Assembly (NCBI GenBank): GCA_900545365.1
Contig: UQYL01000001.1
Span: 1-64,000 of the forward strand
Origin: an uncultured Dialister sp.
Lineage (GTDB): Bacteria; Bacillota; Negativicutes; Veillonellales; Dialisteraceae
Length of the DNA: 64,000 bases
Direction: 5' to 3'
Positions 9,270 through 17,856 of this stretch are shown piece after piece. Made by a program: the position numbers and the translations under genes. The notes under the pieces were generated by a model. That model did no database searches, was not told the origin of the DNA, and worked only from the letters and a program-made list of their open reading frames with translations. Positions within the stretch are counted from its first letter, which is position 1; the number at the start of each line of letters is the position of its first letter.

Positions 9270-9905
9270 ATGAAGATCAGTTATCTCGTACTTGGGCCTT
9301 TTATGACAAATACCTACATTGTGTGGGATGAAAAAACAATGAATGCGGTAATCATTGATCCCTCCTTTTCGCCGGAGCACATATGGCAGGCCGTCATGAA
9401 AATCGGCGCTGTGCCCAAGATGTTCTTGCTGACGCACGGCCATGTGGATCATATTGCGGGACTGAATTTTTTGAGAGAGAAATACCCCGATGCGAAGACG
9501 TATATGAGTGAAAAAGACGTTCCGCTTCTTGCCAAAGCATCGCTGAATCTGTCGAACATGCTTCCGGAGGCTGTGACATGCGCCGCGCCGGATGTGTGTG
9601 TAAAGGAAGGAGACCGGATCACTCTGGATTCGATGGAATTTACAGTGCTGGAAACGCCGGGGCATACACCGGGCGGACTCTCTTTTTATGCGGAAAAAGA
9701 CGGCGTCGTATTTACCGGAGACTCTCTTTTTCAGGGATCTATCGGCAGGACGGATTTTCCCGGCGGCAGCATGACGGTCCTTGTCAATGGGATACGCCGG
9801 GCTCTGTTTGCGCTTCCGGATTCGGTTCATGTGCTTTCTGGACACGGCGACCCGACGACGATCGGGATAGAAAAGCGGACGAATCCTTTCCTTGCGGGAG
9901 TATAA
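9270..9905 (+). CDS. Metallo-beta-lactamase-fold hydrolase (glyoxalase II-like)
   Basis: 211 residues from the ATG at 9270, which has AAGGGG at good spacing; an earlier in-frame ATG at 9243 overlaps the dtd stop and adds nine unconserved residues. The binuclear zinc motif THGHVDH is at about residues 55-61, followed by a conserved GHTPGGLSF and a late SGHGDPTTIG, as in small glyoxalase II-like hydrolases that follow rel-dtd in many Firmicutes. Substrate is not known; thioester hydrolysis is the usual inference. Probably cytoplasmic, as no signal peptide is visible. Confidence 0.85.
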   Translation: MKISYLVLGPFMTNTYIVWDEKTMNAVIIDPSFSPEHIWQAVMKIGAVPKMFLLTHGHVDHIAGLNFLREKYPDAKTYMSEKDVPLLAKASLNLSNMLPEAVTCAAPDVCVKEGDRITLDSMEFTVLETPGHTPGGLSFYAEKDGVVFTGDSLFQGSIGRTDFPGGSMTVLVNGIRRALFALPDSVHVLSGHGDPTTIGIEKRTNPFLAGV

Positions 9906-9908
9906 ATC

Positions 9909-10976
9909 ATGAACAAAGGCGCGCAGTTCTGGCTGCGGATTGCTGCGGCTGTATTTGTGGCCGCCATCGTTTTTATGGTTCCGGCGATTCTGTTTCCCTT
10001 CGGCCTGTCGCTGATCCTGGCGATCCTGCTGAAGCCGCTGTCTGATTTCCTGCGGAGAACGGCGGTCAGATGCGGCATGCGGAAAATACCGGAGGATATC
10101 TGGATTGCGGTTTCTTTTCTGATCTTTCTGGCTGTTCTTTATTTTATCGCGGCTCATGTCCTGGTTCCGTTCATCAAGGAATTCAAGGAATTTGCCGCCA
10201 GCGTGCCGGGAATTATTGAAGAGATCCGCAGAGCCATTCCGCGGCTGGAGGCGCAGTATCAATTCAGTGCCATGCCGCCGGAAGTTAAACAGTTTATCGG
10301 GAATACGCTGGAAAAAGTGGGAAGCTATACGCTCAGTCTGGCGTCGGTCAGCGTATCGGCCGTCTTTTCTTTTGCAGGCACAATGGTGGAATTGATCATT
10401 GTCCCGATCATTACGTTTTACATGACCAAGAGAGGCGATGATTTCTGCCGGTCATTTATTCGGCTGTTTCCGGCAGCCTATGAAGAGCATCTGCGGATCC
10501 TGTTTCATGAGATACATTATGTGCTGTCCGCCTACATCCGAGGTCAGCTGGCGCTGTGCATTCTGATGGCGATCGTCGTTTTTATCGGGATGATGGCGCT
10601 GGGCATTCCCTATCCGCTGGTCATCGGTCTCCTGGCGGGGCTCGTCGAGATGGTTCCCATACTCGGCCCGATCATCGGCGCTGTGCCTCCGGCGCTTCTC
10701 GGACTGACGCAGAGTTCAGGCGTTATGCTCAAGGTGATTGTGTTCTATATCATCGTCCAGCAGCTGGATTCGCACCTGATTATGCCCAAACTGATGGGAA
10801 GCATTATCAATGTACACCCGGTTGCCATTATTCTCGGAGTGTTGGTAGGGGGCCATCTGTACGGAATCGTCGGGATGATGGTCGCGGTGCCGCTCCTGGC
10901 GGTGCTTCAGGTCATTCTGAAGCATATGTGGTTTTATGAGCGCTATAAGTCAGGATGGGAAAAGGAGAAGCGCTGA
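9909..10976 (+). CDS. AI-2E family (PerM-like) membrane transporter
   Basis: 355 residues with about seven to eight hydrophobic segments: two near the N-terminus, one near residues 55-75, a long extracytoplasmic loop, then a C-terminal block including GLVEMVPILGPIIGAVPPAL and the motif HLIMPKLMG, both characteristic of the AI-2 exporter (AI-2E, formerly UPF0118) family. Members export autoinducer-2 or ions; the substrate here cannot be told. It begins three bases after the MBL gene and its stop overlaps the start of fur by three bases. Confidence 0.88.
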   Translation: MNKGAQFWLRIAAAVFVAAIVFMVPAILFPFGLSLILAILLKPLSDFLRRTAVRCGMRKIPEDIWIAVSFLIFLAVLYFIAAHVLVPFIKEFKEFAASVPGIIEEIRRAIPRLEAQYQFSAMPPEVKQFIGNTLEKVGSYTLSLASVSVSAVFSFAGTMVELIIVPIITFYMTKRGDDFCRSFIRLFPAAYEEHLRILFHEIHYVLSAYIRGQLALCILMAIVVFIGMMALGIPYPLVIGLLAGLVEMVPILGPIIGAVPPALLGLTQSSGVMLKVIVFYIIVQQLDSHLIMPKLMGSIINVHPVAIILGVLVGGHLYGIVGMMVAVPLLAVLQVILKHMWFYERYKSGWEKEKR

Positions 10977-11431
10977 TGAAAAATCCGAATCTGATGAATA
11001 CGCTTAAGGAGCGCATAAAAGAAAAGAAATATAAATTAACGAGGCAGAGGAAGATCGTGCTTCAGGCTTTTCTGGACAGTACGGAAAATCATATGAGCGC
11101 GGAAGACGTATTTGCACTCGTAAAGGACGGAAATCCGGATATCGGGCTAGCGACAGTTTATCGTTCGCTGGAGCTTTTCACAACGCTGGAATTGCTGAAG
11201 AAGCTGGATTTCGGAGACGGGCGCAGCCGGTATGAATTAAATGATGAAAATCTGAATCATACGCACCATCATCTGATCTGTCTCGGCTGCGGGAAGATCG
11301 TCGAGTTTTCCTATGATTTCCTTGACGATGTAAAAATGAAGATCGAAGAAAAAGAAAAGTTCCAGATCGTCGATTCTCAGTTGAAGTTTTATGGGTACTG
11401 CAGCGAATGTCAGAAAAAGAATCACATGTAA
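10976..11431 (+). CDS. fur: Fur-family metal-responsive transcriptional regulator
   Basis: 151 residues from the ATG overlapping the upstream stop, with AAGGAG eight bases before it. The N-terminal winged helix contains GLATVYRSLELF near residue 59; the C-terminal dimerisation domain has HTHHHLICLGCGK (histidine-rich metal site and CxxC, near 95-105) and a second pair CSEC near 142, giving the structural zinc site. Fur rather than PerR or Zur is my preference from overall likeness but is not certain. A Fur-like sequence precedes the operon that contains it, which would allow autoregulation. Confidence 0.88.
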   Translation: MKNPNLMNTLKERIKEKKYKLTRQRKIVLQAFLDSTENHMSAEDVFALVKDGNPDIGLATVYRSLELFTTLELLKKLDFGDGRSRYELNDENLNHTHHHLICLGCGKIVEFSYDFLDDVKMKIEEKEKFQIVDSQLKFYGYCSECQKKNHM

Positions 11432-12852
11432 GTTACCGGTTTGAAGGGCCTGTGTCATTTTCTTCCATGACGGCACAGGCTTTTCTGCGGTTTGGCTTCC
11501 ATCATGCAAAAGCGGAACAGGCTGACTGGATTTTTCAGGTTACCGGAGATGCGGGACAGTGGGAGGCTTCTCTTTTCAGGAGAGAGGGGAGTGACCGGCG
11601 GAGCCGCATCTGCCGCAGCCGGCGGGAAGCCGGGCATTTCCTCATGGATCAGCTGGCGGAAATATCAGAAAAAACGCCGGGAAGCTGGGGATATCTGCTG
11701 GGCATGAGACCGTCCAAAGCGCTGTATCCTTTTTTGAAAAAGGGAAACTGGCGGGAATTGGCGGAACAGTTTTTGGCAGAGGAGAAAGTATCGGGAGACG
11801 TCAGGAAGTTACTCCTGCAGGCAGCTGCCTGCGAGAAGCGCCTTGACGAGAACGCGCGCTTTCCGTTGGGAGAAACAGTCTCCCTGTATGTGCATGTTCC
11901 CTTCTGTCCCAGCCACTGCGCATACTGCTCCTTTCCGACGGAAATCGCGCCGTCTGCGGAGCGGCTGCGTCTGTATGCCGATGCGGTGTGTGAAGATATC
12001 CGAAGCGCAGGCCGCCTGATCCGAAGGAAGGAATTCTTTGTGGAAAGTCTGTATTTCGGCGGCGGGACGCCCACGATCTTGCCGGAAGAGCAGATGGAGA
12101 AAATACTGGAAGCGGTACGGGAAAATATTCCGCTGAACGGAGAGCCGGAATGGACAGTAGAAGCGGGAAGGCCGGATACGATTACAGGAAGGATGCTGAC
12201 ACTGCTCAGGAAATACGGAGTAAACCGCATTTCAGTCAATCCTCAGACAATGCAGGACCGCATCTTGGAAAAGATATCCAGAACACACCATGCCGAAGAT
12301 ATCATTCAGGCCTTTGAAGAGACAAAGAGGCATGGTTTCCGTTCCGTCAATATGGATTTTATCTGCGGGCTTCCGACCCAGACGGCCGGGGATATGGAGG
12401 AAAATCTCCGCGTCATTTGCCAATTGCGTCCGGAAAATGTTACAATCCATACGCTGGCCATCAAGCGGGGAAGTCCTTTTCTCGGACGGGAAAAAGAATT
12501 GTGTCTGCCTGAGGAAAAGCAGGTGGAAGCGATGCTTCAAATGACGCAGAGAGCGCTTGCGGAAACGGGGTATCATCCGTATTATCTGTACAGGCAGAAG
12601 TATATGACCGATGATTTTGCGAATGTCGGGTATGCGCTGCGGGGCTTCGATTCCGTGTATAATATCCGGATGATCAGCGAGCATCAGCATGTGATCGGTG
12701 TTGGGGCGGGAGCCGTTTCAAAAGCCCTGCGGCCCGGCGGGTTTCAGCTGAAAAAGCTGTATATGCCGCGGCAGGCGGAATTATACAGGAGAAATCTTCA
12801 GTATCTCTGCAAAGAGCGGGATGCTTTATGGGATGTGTCTGACAATCAATGA
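11407..12852 (+). CDS. hemZ: Radical SAM coproporphyrinogen dehydrogenase-like protein HemZ
   Basis: 481 residues. An N-terminal domain with WGYLLGMRPSKAL matches the WGxLxGxRPxK region of Bacillus HemZ, not HemN. The radical SAM cluster motif CPSHCAYC is at about residues 167-174, then YFGGGTPT near 217, VEAGRPDT and NPQTM. HemZ proteins are assigned to oxygen-independent coproporphyrinogen III oxidation in heme synthesis, though activity of many members is unproven. The start overlaps the end of fur by 25 bases; later starts at 11452 or 11467 are possible. Linkage to fur suggests iron-related regulation. Confidence 0.88.
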   Translation: MSEKESHVSYRFEGPVSFSSMTAQAFLRFGFHHAKAEQADWIFQVTGDAGQWEASLFRREGSDRRSRICRSRREAGHFLMDQLAEISEKTPGSWGYLLGMRPSKALYPFLKKGNWRELAEQFLAEEKVSGDVRKLLLQAAACEKRLDENARFPLGETVSLYVHVPFCPSHCAYCSFPTEIAPSAERLRLYADAVCEDIRSAGRLIRRKEFFVESLYFGGGTPTILPEEQMEKILEAVRENIPLNGEPEWTVEAGRPDTITGRMLTLLRKYGVNRISVNPQTMQDRILEKISRTHHAEDIIQAFEETKRHGFRSVNMDFICGLPTQTAGDMEENLRVICQLRPENVTIHTLAIKRGSPFLGREKELCLPEEKQVEAMLQMTQRALAETGYHPYYLYRQKYMTDDFANVGYALRGFDSVYNIRMISEHQHVIGVGAGAVSKALRPGGFQLKKLYMPRQAELYRRNLQYLCKERDALWDVSDNQ

Positions 12853-12866
12853 AGAAGGTGTCATAA

Positions 12867-14132
12867 ATGCAAGCATTGAGAGGAACGCAGGATATTTTAC
12901 CGAAGGACGTCTACAAGTGGAATTACGTGGAAAATAAGATCCGCAGCCTCTGCGGCCGGTACGGGTACGGGGAAATACGGACCCCCATGTTTGAGGCGAC
13001 TGAGCTTTTTCAGCGGGGAATCGGCGATACGACGGATGTTGTAACAAAAGAGATGTATACTTTCACGGACCGAGGCGGCAGAAGCATTACTCTGCGGCCG
13101 GAGAATACCGCTTCTGCCGTGCGGGCCTATCTGGAACACAAATTGTACGGCGATCAGCAGGTACACAAGCTTTTCTATATCGGCTCCATGTTTCGGTATG
13201 ACCGCCCGCAGGCGGGACGTTACCGTGAATTCCACCAGTTCGGCGTAGAGATTCTCGGTGCGGATTCGGCGGCGGCAGATGCGGAAGCCATTTCGCTGGC
13301 CTATACGCTTTTTAAAGAGCTGGGGCTGAAAGACCTTGTTCTGCACATCAATTCGATCGGGTGTCCAAAGTGCAGGCCTGTGTACCGGCAGAAACTGATC
13401 GATTATCTGAAAGGCAGGGAAGAAGAGCTCTGTGACGACTGCCGGGAACGAATGGAAAAAAATCCGCTTCGTGTGCTGGACTGCAAGGAAGAGGGCTGCC
13501 GGCGCGCAGCGGATCAGGCTCCGAAGATCACTGATTATCTCTGCGGCGAGTGCCGGGAAAAGTTTGAAGCCTTACAGACATACCTGACAGCGCTGGGGAT
13601 CCCTTATGAAATGGATCCCCGTCTGGTGCGCGGCCTGGATTATTATACAAACACAGCCTTTGAGATCCAGTACACGCCGCTGGGTGCGCAGAGTGCGATC
13701 TGCGGAGGCGGCCGGTATGACGGCCTGGTAGAAGAAATTGGCGGTCCGCACACGCCGAGCGTCGGATTTGCTGTCGGACTAGAGCGGCTGCTCCTGGCGC
13801 TGGAAATGCAGGATCTGATCCCGCAGCCGACGGCATCAAAGAGCGTATACATTGCGGCTCTTGGCACAGACGCCTGTGCGGAAGGTATGAAGATACAGCA
13901 GGCCCTGAGGGCGGCAGGCATTCACACCGATATGAATCTGCAGGGGAAGAGCCTGAAAGGGCAGATGAAACAGGCCGGGAAAACCGGGGCGGCCTATGCG
14001 GTGATCATCGGAAGCAATGAAATGGATGCCGGGGAAGCCGCTGTAAAGGCGATGGAAAGCGGCATTCAGGAAAATATTCCTTTTGAAAAGGTTGCGGAGT
14101 ATATCATAAACCGGGAATCTGGAGTAAAATAA
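12867..14132 (+). CDS. hisS: Histidine--tRNA ligase
   Basis: Class II aminoacyl-tRNA synthetase charging tRNA-His. 421 residues, normal length. Begins MQALRGTQDILP; motif 2 is FRYDRPQAGRYREF near residue 110; the histidine A-peptide LVRGLDYYTNTAFE lies near 252; a C-terminal anticodon-binding domain follows. It starts 14 bases after hemZ, so no T-box leader can fit in front of it; expression must come from the upstream operon. Confidence 0.97.
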   Translation: MQALRGTQDILPKDVYKWNYVENKIRSLCGRYGYGEIRTPMFEATELFQRGIGDTTDVVTKEMYTFTDRGGRSITLRPENTASAVRAYLEHKLYGDQQVHKLFYIGSMFRYDRPQAGRYREFHQFGVEILGADSAAADAEAISLAYTLFKELGLKDLVLHINSIGCPKCRPVYRQKLIDYLKGREEELCDDCRERMEKNPLRVLDCKEEGCRRAADQAPKITDYLCGECREKFEALQTYLTALGIPYEMDPRLVRGLDYYTNTAFEIQYTPLGAQSAICGGGRYDGLVEEIGGPHTPSVGFAVGLERLLLALEMQDLIPQPTASKSVYIAALGTDACAEGMKIQQALRAAGIHTDMNLQGKSLKGQMKQAGKTGAAYAVIIGSNEMDAGEAAVKAMESGIQENIPFEKVAEYIINRESGVK

Positions 14133-14194
14133 AAATTGTTGAAATTCTGAGGCTGTGTATCTGCAAATTTTATGATGCAGAGTACAGGGAAAGT

Positions 14195-14218
14195 TCTGCC
14201 GTCTGGCAGTAATTTTCA
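14195..14218 (+). other. Small hairpin in the hisS-aspS gap
   Basis: CTGCC-GTCT-GGCAG followed by TAATTTT lies in the 114-base gap before aspS. It could be a weak attenuator or processing site. There is no T-box consensus in the gap. Confidence 0.3.
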
Positions 14219-14246
14219 AATACGATGTATGAAGAGGTGTTTACGT

Positions 14247-16049
14247 ATGGAAACAATGGCAGGCATGCACAGATCGTGCGGATGCGGAACGGTAAGGGAA
14301 AGCGATCAGGGCAGAGAATTGACTCTTGCCGGCTGGGTGCAGCGGAGAAGAGACCATGGCGGTCTGATTTTCATCGATCTCCGTGACCGTTCCGGAATTG
14401 TGCAGCTGGTGCTTTCTCCGCAGTATGGCATGGAAGCTTTTCATAAAGCGGAAGCCGTCAGAAATGAATATGTCCTTGCGGTTCGCGGCAAAGTCAGAAG
14501 CAGAAGCGAGGATACGATCAATCCGAAGATGCCTACCGGCAAAGTGGAAGTGGTGGTCGATGAACTGCGCATTTTGAATAAGGCGAAAACACCTCCTTTC
14601 TATATTGAAGACGGGATCGATGTGGATGAAAATGTCCGCCTCAGATATCGTTACCTCGATCTGCGCCGTCCGGAAATGCAGCAGCACCTGATCCTGCGGC
14701 ACAAGATCACTCATGCCATGCGTTCTTTCCTTGATGATCACGGATTCCTTGAAATCGAAACGCCGATGCTCACGAAGAGCACACCGGAAGGCGCGCGCGA
14801 TTATCTTGTGCCGAGCCGTGTGAATCCGGGGAAATTTTATGCGCTGCCCCAGTCTCCGCAGCTGTTTAAGCAGCTGCTGATGGTATCCGGCTTTGAGCGG
14901 TATTTCCAGGTGGCCCGCTGCTTCCGCGATGAAGATCTGCGCGCCGACCGCCAACCGGAATTTACCCAGCTGGATATGGAATTGTCTTTTGTCGACCAGG
15001 ATTATATCCTTGATCTGATGGAACACATGATGCAGAAAGTGTTCAAAGATGTTCTGGATGTGGATATCGAAATCCCGTTCAAACGGATTACCTGGGATGA
15101 CGCCATGAATCTGTATGGCTCCGATAAACCGGATCTGCGTTTTGACATGCATTTCTATGATATTTCCGACCTCCTGAGAGACTGCGATTTCCGCGTATTC
15201 CGCAACGTGCTGGACAACGGCGGCGTGGTCAAGGCGATCAATGTCAAAGGCGATGCGGATATTCCGCGCCGCGAACTGGACGGCCTTGTCGATTACTGCG
15301 GCCATTACGGCGCGAAGGGCATGGCGTGGATCGGTTTCCTGAAAGACGGCGGACTGAAATGCCAGATCACCAAGTTCCTCGGAGAAGAAACGATCCGGAA
15401 GATCGGAGAAGTCTGTGAAGCGGAGGAAGGCGATCTGATCCTGATTATCGCGGACAAGCCGAAAGTTGTCGCGCAGGCGCTCGGAGAACTGCGCCTTGAA
15501 ATGGGCCGCCGCATGAATCTGATCGATCCAAACGAGTTCTGCTTCCGCTGGGTGACGGATTTCCCGATGTTTGAATACAGCGAGGAAGAAAAACGGTATG
15601 TGGCGGAGCATCATCCTTTCACGGCTCCCCGCGATGAAGATGTGCAGTACTTGCTGACAAATCCTGAAAAAGTGCACGCCAAAGCCTATGACATGGTGCT
15701 GAACGGCGTAGAAGCCGGCGGCGGCAGCCTTCGCATTTATCAGGAAGATCTGCAGGAAAAAGTATTCCAGGCGATCGGCATTTCGGAAGAAGACGCACAG
15801 GAAAAATTCGGATTCCTGCTGGATGCGTTCAAATACGGCGCGCCGCCGCATGCGGGCATTGCGTACGGGCTTGACCGCCTCGTCATGCTCATGCTCCACT
15901 GCAAGACGATCCGCGACGTCATCGCGTTCCCGAAGACGCAGAGCGCCATCGACCAGATGACGCAGGCGCCGAATCTGGTAACGGATAAACAGCTGAAAGA
16001 ACTTCATATCAAAGTGGATGTGAAAAAGGAAAAAGATCTGCTGGTTTGA
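14247..16049 (+). CDS. aspS: Aspartate--tRNA ligase
   Basis: Class IIb synthetase. 600 residues from the ATG at 14247, which has an AGAGGTG ribosome binding site; earlier in-frame starts add a non-homologous extension. N-terminal OB fold with GWVQRRRDHGGLIFIDLRDR, motif 2 FRDEDLRADRQPEFTQ, the bacterial GAD insertion domain, and motif 3 AYGLDRLVML near the C-terminus. Whether it is discriminating or also charges tRNA-Asn cannot be judged by eye. The hisS-aspS pair and the following 6S RNA and rarA match the Bacillus gene order. Confidence 0.97.
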   Translation: METMAGMHRSCGCGTVRESDQGRELTLAGWVQRRRDHGGLIFIDLRDRSGIVQLVLSPQYGMEAFHKAEAVRNEYVLAVRGKVRSRSEDTINPKMPTGKVEVVVDELRILNKAKTPPFYIEDGIDVDENVRLRYRYLDLRRPEMQQHLILRHKITHAMRSFLDDHGFLEIETPMLTKSTPEGARDYLVPSRVNPGKFYALPQSPQLFKQLLMVSGFERYFQVARCFRDEDLRADRQPEFTQLDMELSFVDQDYILDLMEHMMQKVFKDVLDVDIEIPFKRITWDDAMNLYGSDKPDLRFDMHFYDISDLLRDCDFRVFRNVLDNGGVVKAINVKGDADIPRRELDGLVDYCGHYGAKGMAWIGFLKDGGLKCQITKFLGEETIRKIGEVCEAEEGDLILIIADKPKVVAQALGELRLEMGRRMNLIDPNEFCFRWVTDFPMFEYSEEEKRYVAEHHPFTAPRDEDVQYLLTNPEKVHAKAYDMVLNGVEAGGGSLRIYQEDLQEKVFQAIGISEEDAQEKFGFLLDAFKYGAPPHAGIAYGLDRLVMLMLHCKTIRDVIAFPKTQSAIDQMTQAPNLVTDKQLKELHIKVDVKKEKDLLV

Positions 16050-16053
16050 TTTA

Positions 16054-16098
16054 AAATCCCTGCCTGCCGCCTGAAGATGGGCAGGCAGGGATTTTCTT
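16054..16098 (+). terminator. Rho-independent terminator after aspS
   Basis: Long stem AAATCCCTGCCTGCC / GGGCAGGCAGGGATTT with a short loop, then TTCTTTT. It ends the long recJ-aspS run. Confidence 0.92.
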
Positions 16099-16191
16099 TT
16101 GCCGGTCAGGAGGATATTGGCAAGAAAACAGGCAAGATTTTGCGTAACTGAAAAAGCGAAAGAAAGAACAAACGAAGGGATTTTGTCAATA

Positions 16192-16220
16192 TTGTAAATA
16201 TTTTGTTTTTCTGTTACACT
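16192..16220 (+). promoter_or_regulatory. Promoter of the 6S RNA gene
   Basis: TTGTAA (16192-16197), 17-base spacer, TACACT (16215-16220) with an extended -10 TG at 16212-16213. Transcription would start near 16228, just before the first paired strand of the 6S RNA. Confidence 0.75.
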
Positions 16221-16227
16221 GGAGCCA

Positions 16228-16406
16228 AATAAAGCCCTGCTGTGTACGTAGCAGCTTACCTATTTTGAACCAACACCTTTACATAGGGAGTTTAAGCTGA
16301 AAAGTGACGTCTGTGCCCTTTGGGGATTGACCGGCCTTTTCACGAGGACACCCACCTGCAGAAATGCAGACTCAAAATAAAGCGATTACGGCATGGTGGG
16401 GATACA
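16228..16406 (+). ncRNA. ssrS: 6S RNA
   Basis: Binds sigma-A RNA polymerase by mimicking an open promoter. The 5' strand CCCTGCTGTGTACG (16234 onward) pairs with the 3' strand ending near 16401 (CGGCATGGTGGGG), giving the closing stem. The internal block GGACACCCACCTGCAG followed by a small hairpin matches the conserved part of Firmicute 6S RNAs. Position between aspS and rarA is the same as bsrA in Bacillus subtilis. The exact 3' end is uncertain; a terminator hairpin follows at 16412-16447. Confidence 0.82.
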
Positions 16407-16411
16407 AATGC

Positions 16412-16447
16412 GAAGCTGTTCAGGTCAGTCCTGGACAGCTTTTTTTG
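16412..16447 (+). terminator. Terminator of 6S RNA
   Basis: Stem GAAGCTGTTCAGG / CCTGGACAGCTT with a four-base loop, then seven T. Confidence 0.88.
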
Positions 16448-16463
16448 CGCCTTTTTGAAGAAA

Positions 16464-16472
16464 TGATATAAT
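16464..16472 (+). promoter_or_regulatory. Extended -10 promoter of rarA
   Basis: TGATATAAT, a perfect extended -10 element, 62 bases before the rarA start; the -35 region falls in the terminator T-run and is poor. Confidence 0.55.
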
Positions 16473-16533
16473 AACGGCAGAACAAATATTCAGGTCTTTC
16501 AGGAAATCATCTGAACAGATACAGGAGGATGTC

Positions 16534-17856
16534 ATGGATTCGTTATTTGACGGGCCGCAGGTTAGCCGGAAATCATTCGCGCCGCTGGCAGAGCGGATGC
16601 GCCCGGCCGATCTGTCGGAGATCTGCGGGCAGGAAGCTGCAGTGGGAAAGGGAACGTTTCTGTATCAGATGATCAAGAGGGATACGATCCCGTCACTGCT
16701 CCTGTTCGGCCCGCCCGGCTGCGGCAAAACAACGATCGCTTATGTGATCGCGCAGATGACCAGGAGCTGTTTTGTAAAACTGAACGCAACAGCAGGAGGC
16801 ACCAAGGAGATTCGGGACGTCGTTGCCAGAGCAAAGGAAGAAATGAATTATTATGGACGGCGGACCATCGTTTTTATCGATGAAATTCATCGATTCAACA
16901 AAGGGCAGCAGGATGTGCTTCTCCCTTATGTGGAAGACGGTACGTTTATCCTCATTGGCGCGACGACGGAAAATCCGTACTTTGAAATCAATGGAGCACT
17001 GTTGTCCAGACTGCGCCTGATCCGTCTGACAGCGCTGGATGAAGATGCCGTGGTAAATCTTCTGAAACGGGCGCTGGCGGATAAGGAGAGGGGCCTTGGG
17101 GCTTTTGGGTACCGGACAGAAGAAACGGTGCTGAAAAAGATCAGCCGATTTTCCGGCGGAGACGCGAGGATGGCGCTCAATCTGCTTGAGCAGGCGTCTG
17201 CCCTCCTTCCGGCAGGAGGTACACTGGGGGAAGAGGCGTTGTCCCGGGTTGCAGGGGAATATTTGTCATTGTATGATAAGAACGGCGACTATCATTATGA
17301 TATTGTTTCCGCTTTTATTAAAAGTATGCGCGGCAGTGACCCGGATGCGGCGCTGCATTACATGGCCCGCATGATTGAAGGCGGGGAAAAGCCGTCTTTC
17401 ATCGCGCGGCGCATTATGATCTGCGCGGCAGAAGATGTCGGGCTGGCTGATCCGCGGGCTCTTCAGGTGGCGGTAGTGGCGGCGCAGGCGGCGGAAATGG
17501 TTGGTTTCCCGGAAGGGCGAATCCCTCTCGCGGAAGCCGTTCTGTATATCTGCCTGGCACCAAAGAGTAACAGCGCCATTGAGAGTATAGAGGCGGCGTG
17601 CAGCGAAGCCCGGAATAGGAAAAACTGGTCAATCCCGTCCTATTTGAAAGATGCGCATTACAGCGGCGCGGCAAAATTAGGACAGGGAATCGGTTATAAA
17701 TATCCGCATGACTATGGCGGCTGGGTGAAGCAGCAGTATTTGCCTGATGAACTGGCCGATCGGATATATTACCGACCGGTGGAGCGCGGGGAAGAAAAAA
17801 AGCTCAGCGAAGTGTGGCGGAAACGGCTGCACAAAAATGAGGAGGATATGCGGTGA
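16534..17856 (+). CDS. rarA: Replication-associated recombination protein A (RarA/MgsA)
   Basis: AAA+ ATPase of the clamp-loader-like family acting at stalled replication forks. 440 residues. Walker A GPPGCGKTT near residue 59, Walker B FIDEIHRFNKGQQD near 113, sensor GATTENP near 147, and a conserved C-terminal tetramerisation region ending in YKYPHDYGGWVKQQYLP. The ribosome binding site is AGGAGG. The last four bases overlap the GTG start of ftsK. Confidence 0.95.
   Translation: MDSLFDGPQVSRKSFAPLAERMRPADLSEICGQEAAVGKGTFLYQMIKRDTIPSLLLFGPPGCGKTTIAYVIAQMTRSCFVKLNATAGGTKEIRDVVARAKEEMNYYGRRTIVFIDEIHRFNKGQQDVLLPYVEDGTFILIGATTENPYFEINGALLSRLRLIRLTALDEDAVVNLLKRALADKERGLGAFGYRTEETVLKKISRFSGGDARMALNLLEQASALLPAGGTLGEEALSRVAGEYLSLYDKNGDYHYDIVSAFIKSMRGSDPDAALHYMARMIEGGEKPSFIARRIMICAAEDVGLADPRALQVAVVAAQAAEMVGFPEGRIPLAEAVLYICLAPKSNSAIESIEAACSEARNRKNWSIPSYLKDAHYSGAAKLGQGIGYKYPHDYGGWVKQQYLPDELADRIYYRPVERGEEKKLSEVWRKRLHKNEEDMR

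Noticed and set aside
14133..14246. Possible T-box leader before aspS
   Set aside because: No T-box consensus (TGGNACCGCG) or specifier structure; only a small hairpin. Likewise none before hisS (14-base gap) or glnS.
16108..16200. Short frame after AGGAGG with a TTG at 16117 (about 26 codons)
   Set aside because: The spacing of three bases is too short, the frame is tiny and runs into the 6S promoter; nothing supports a peptide.
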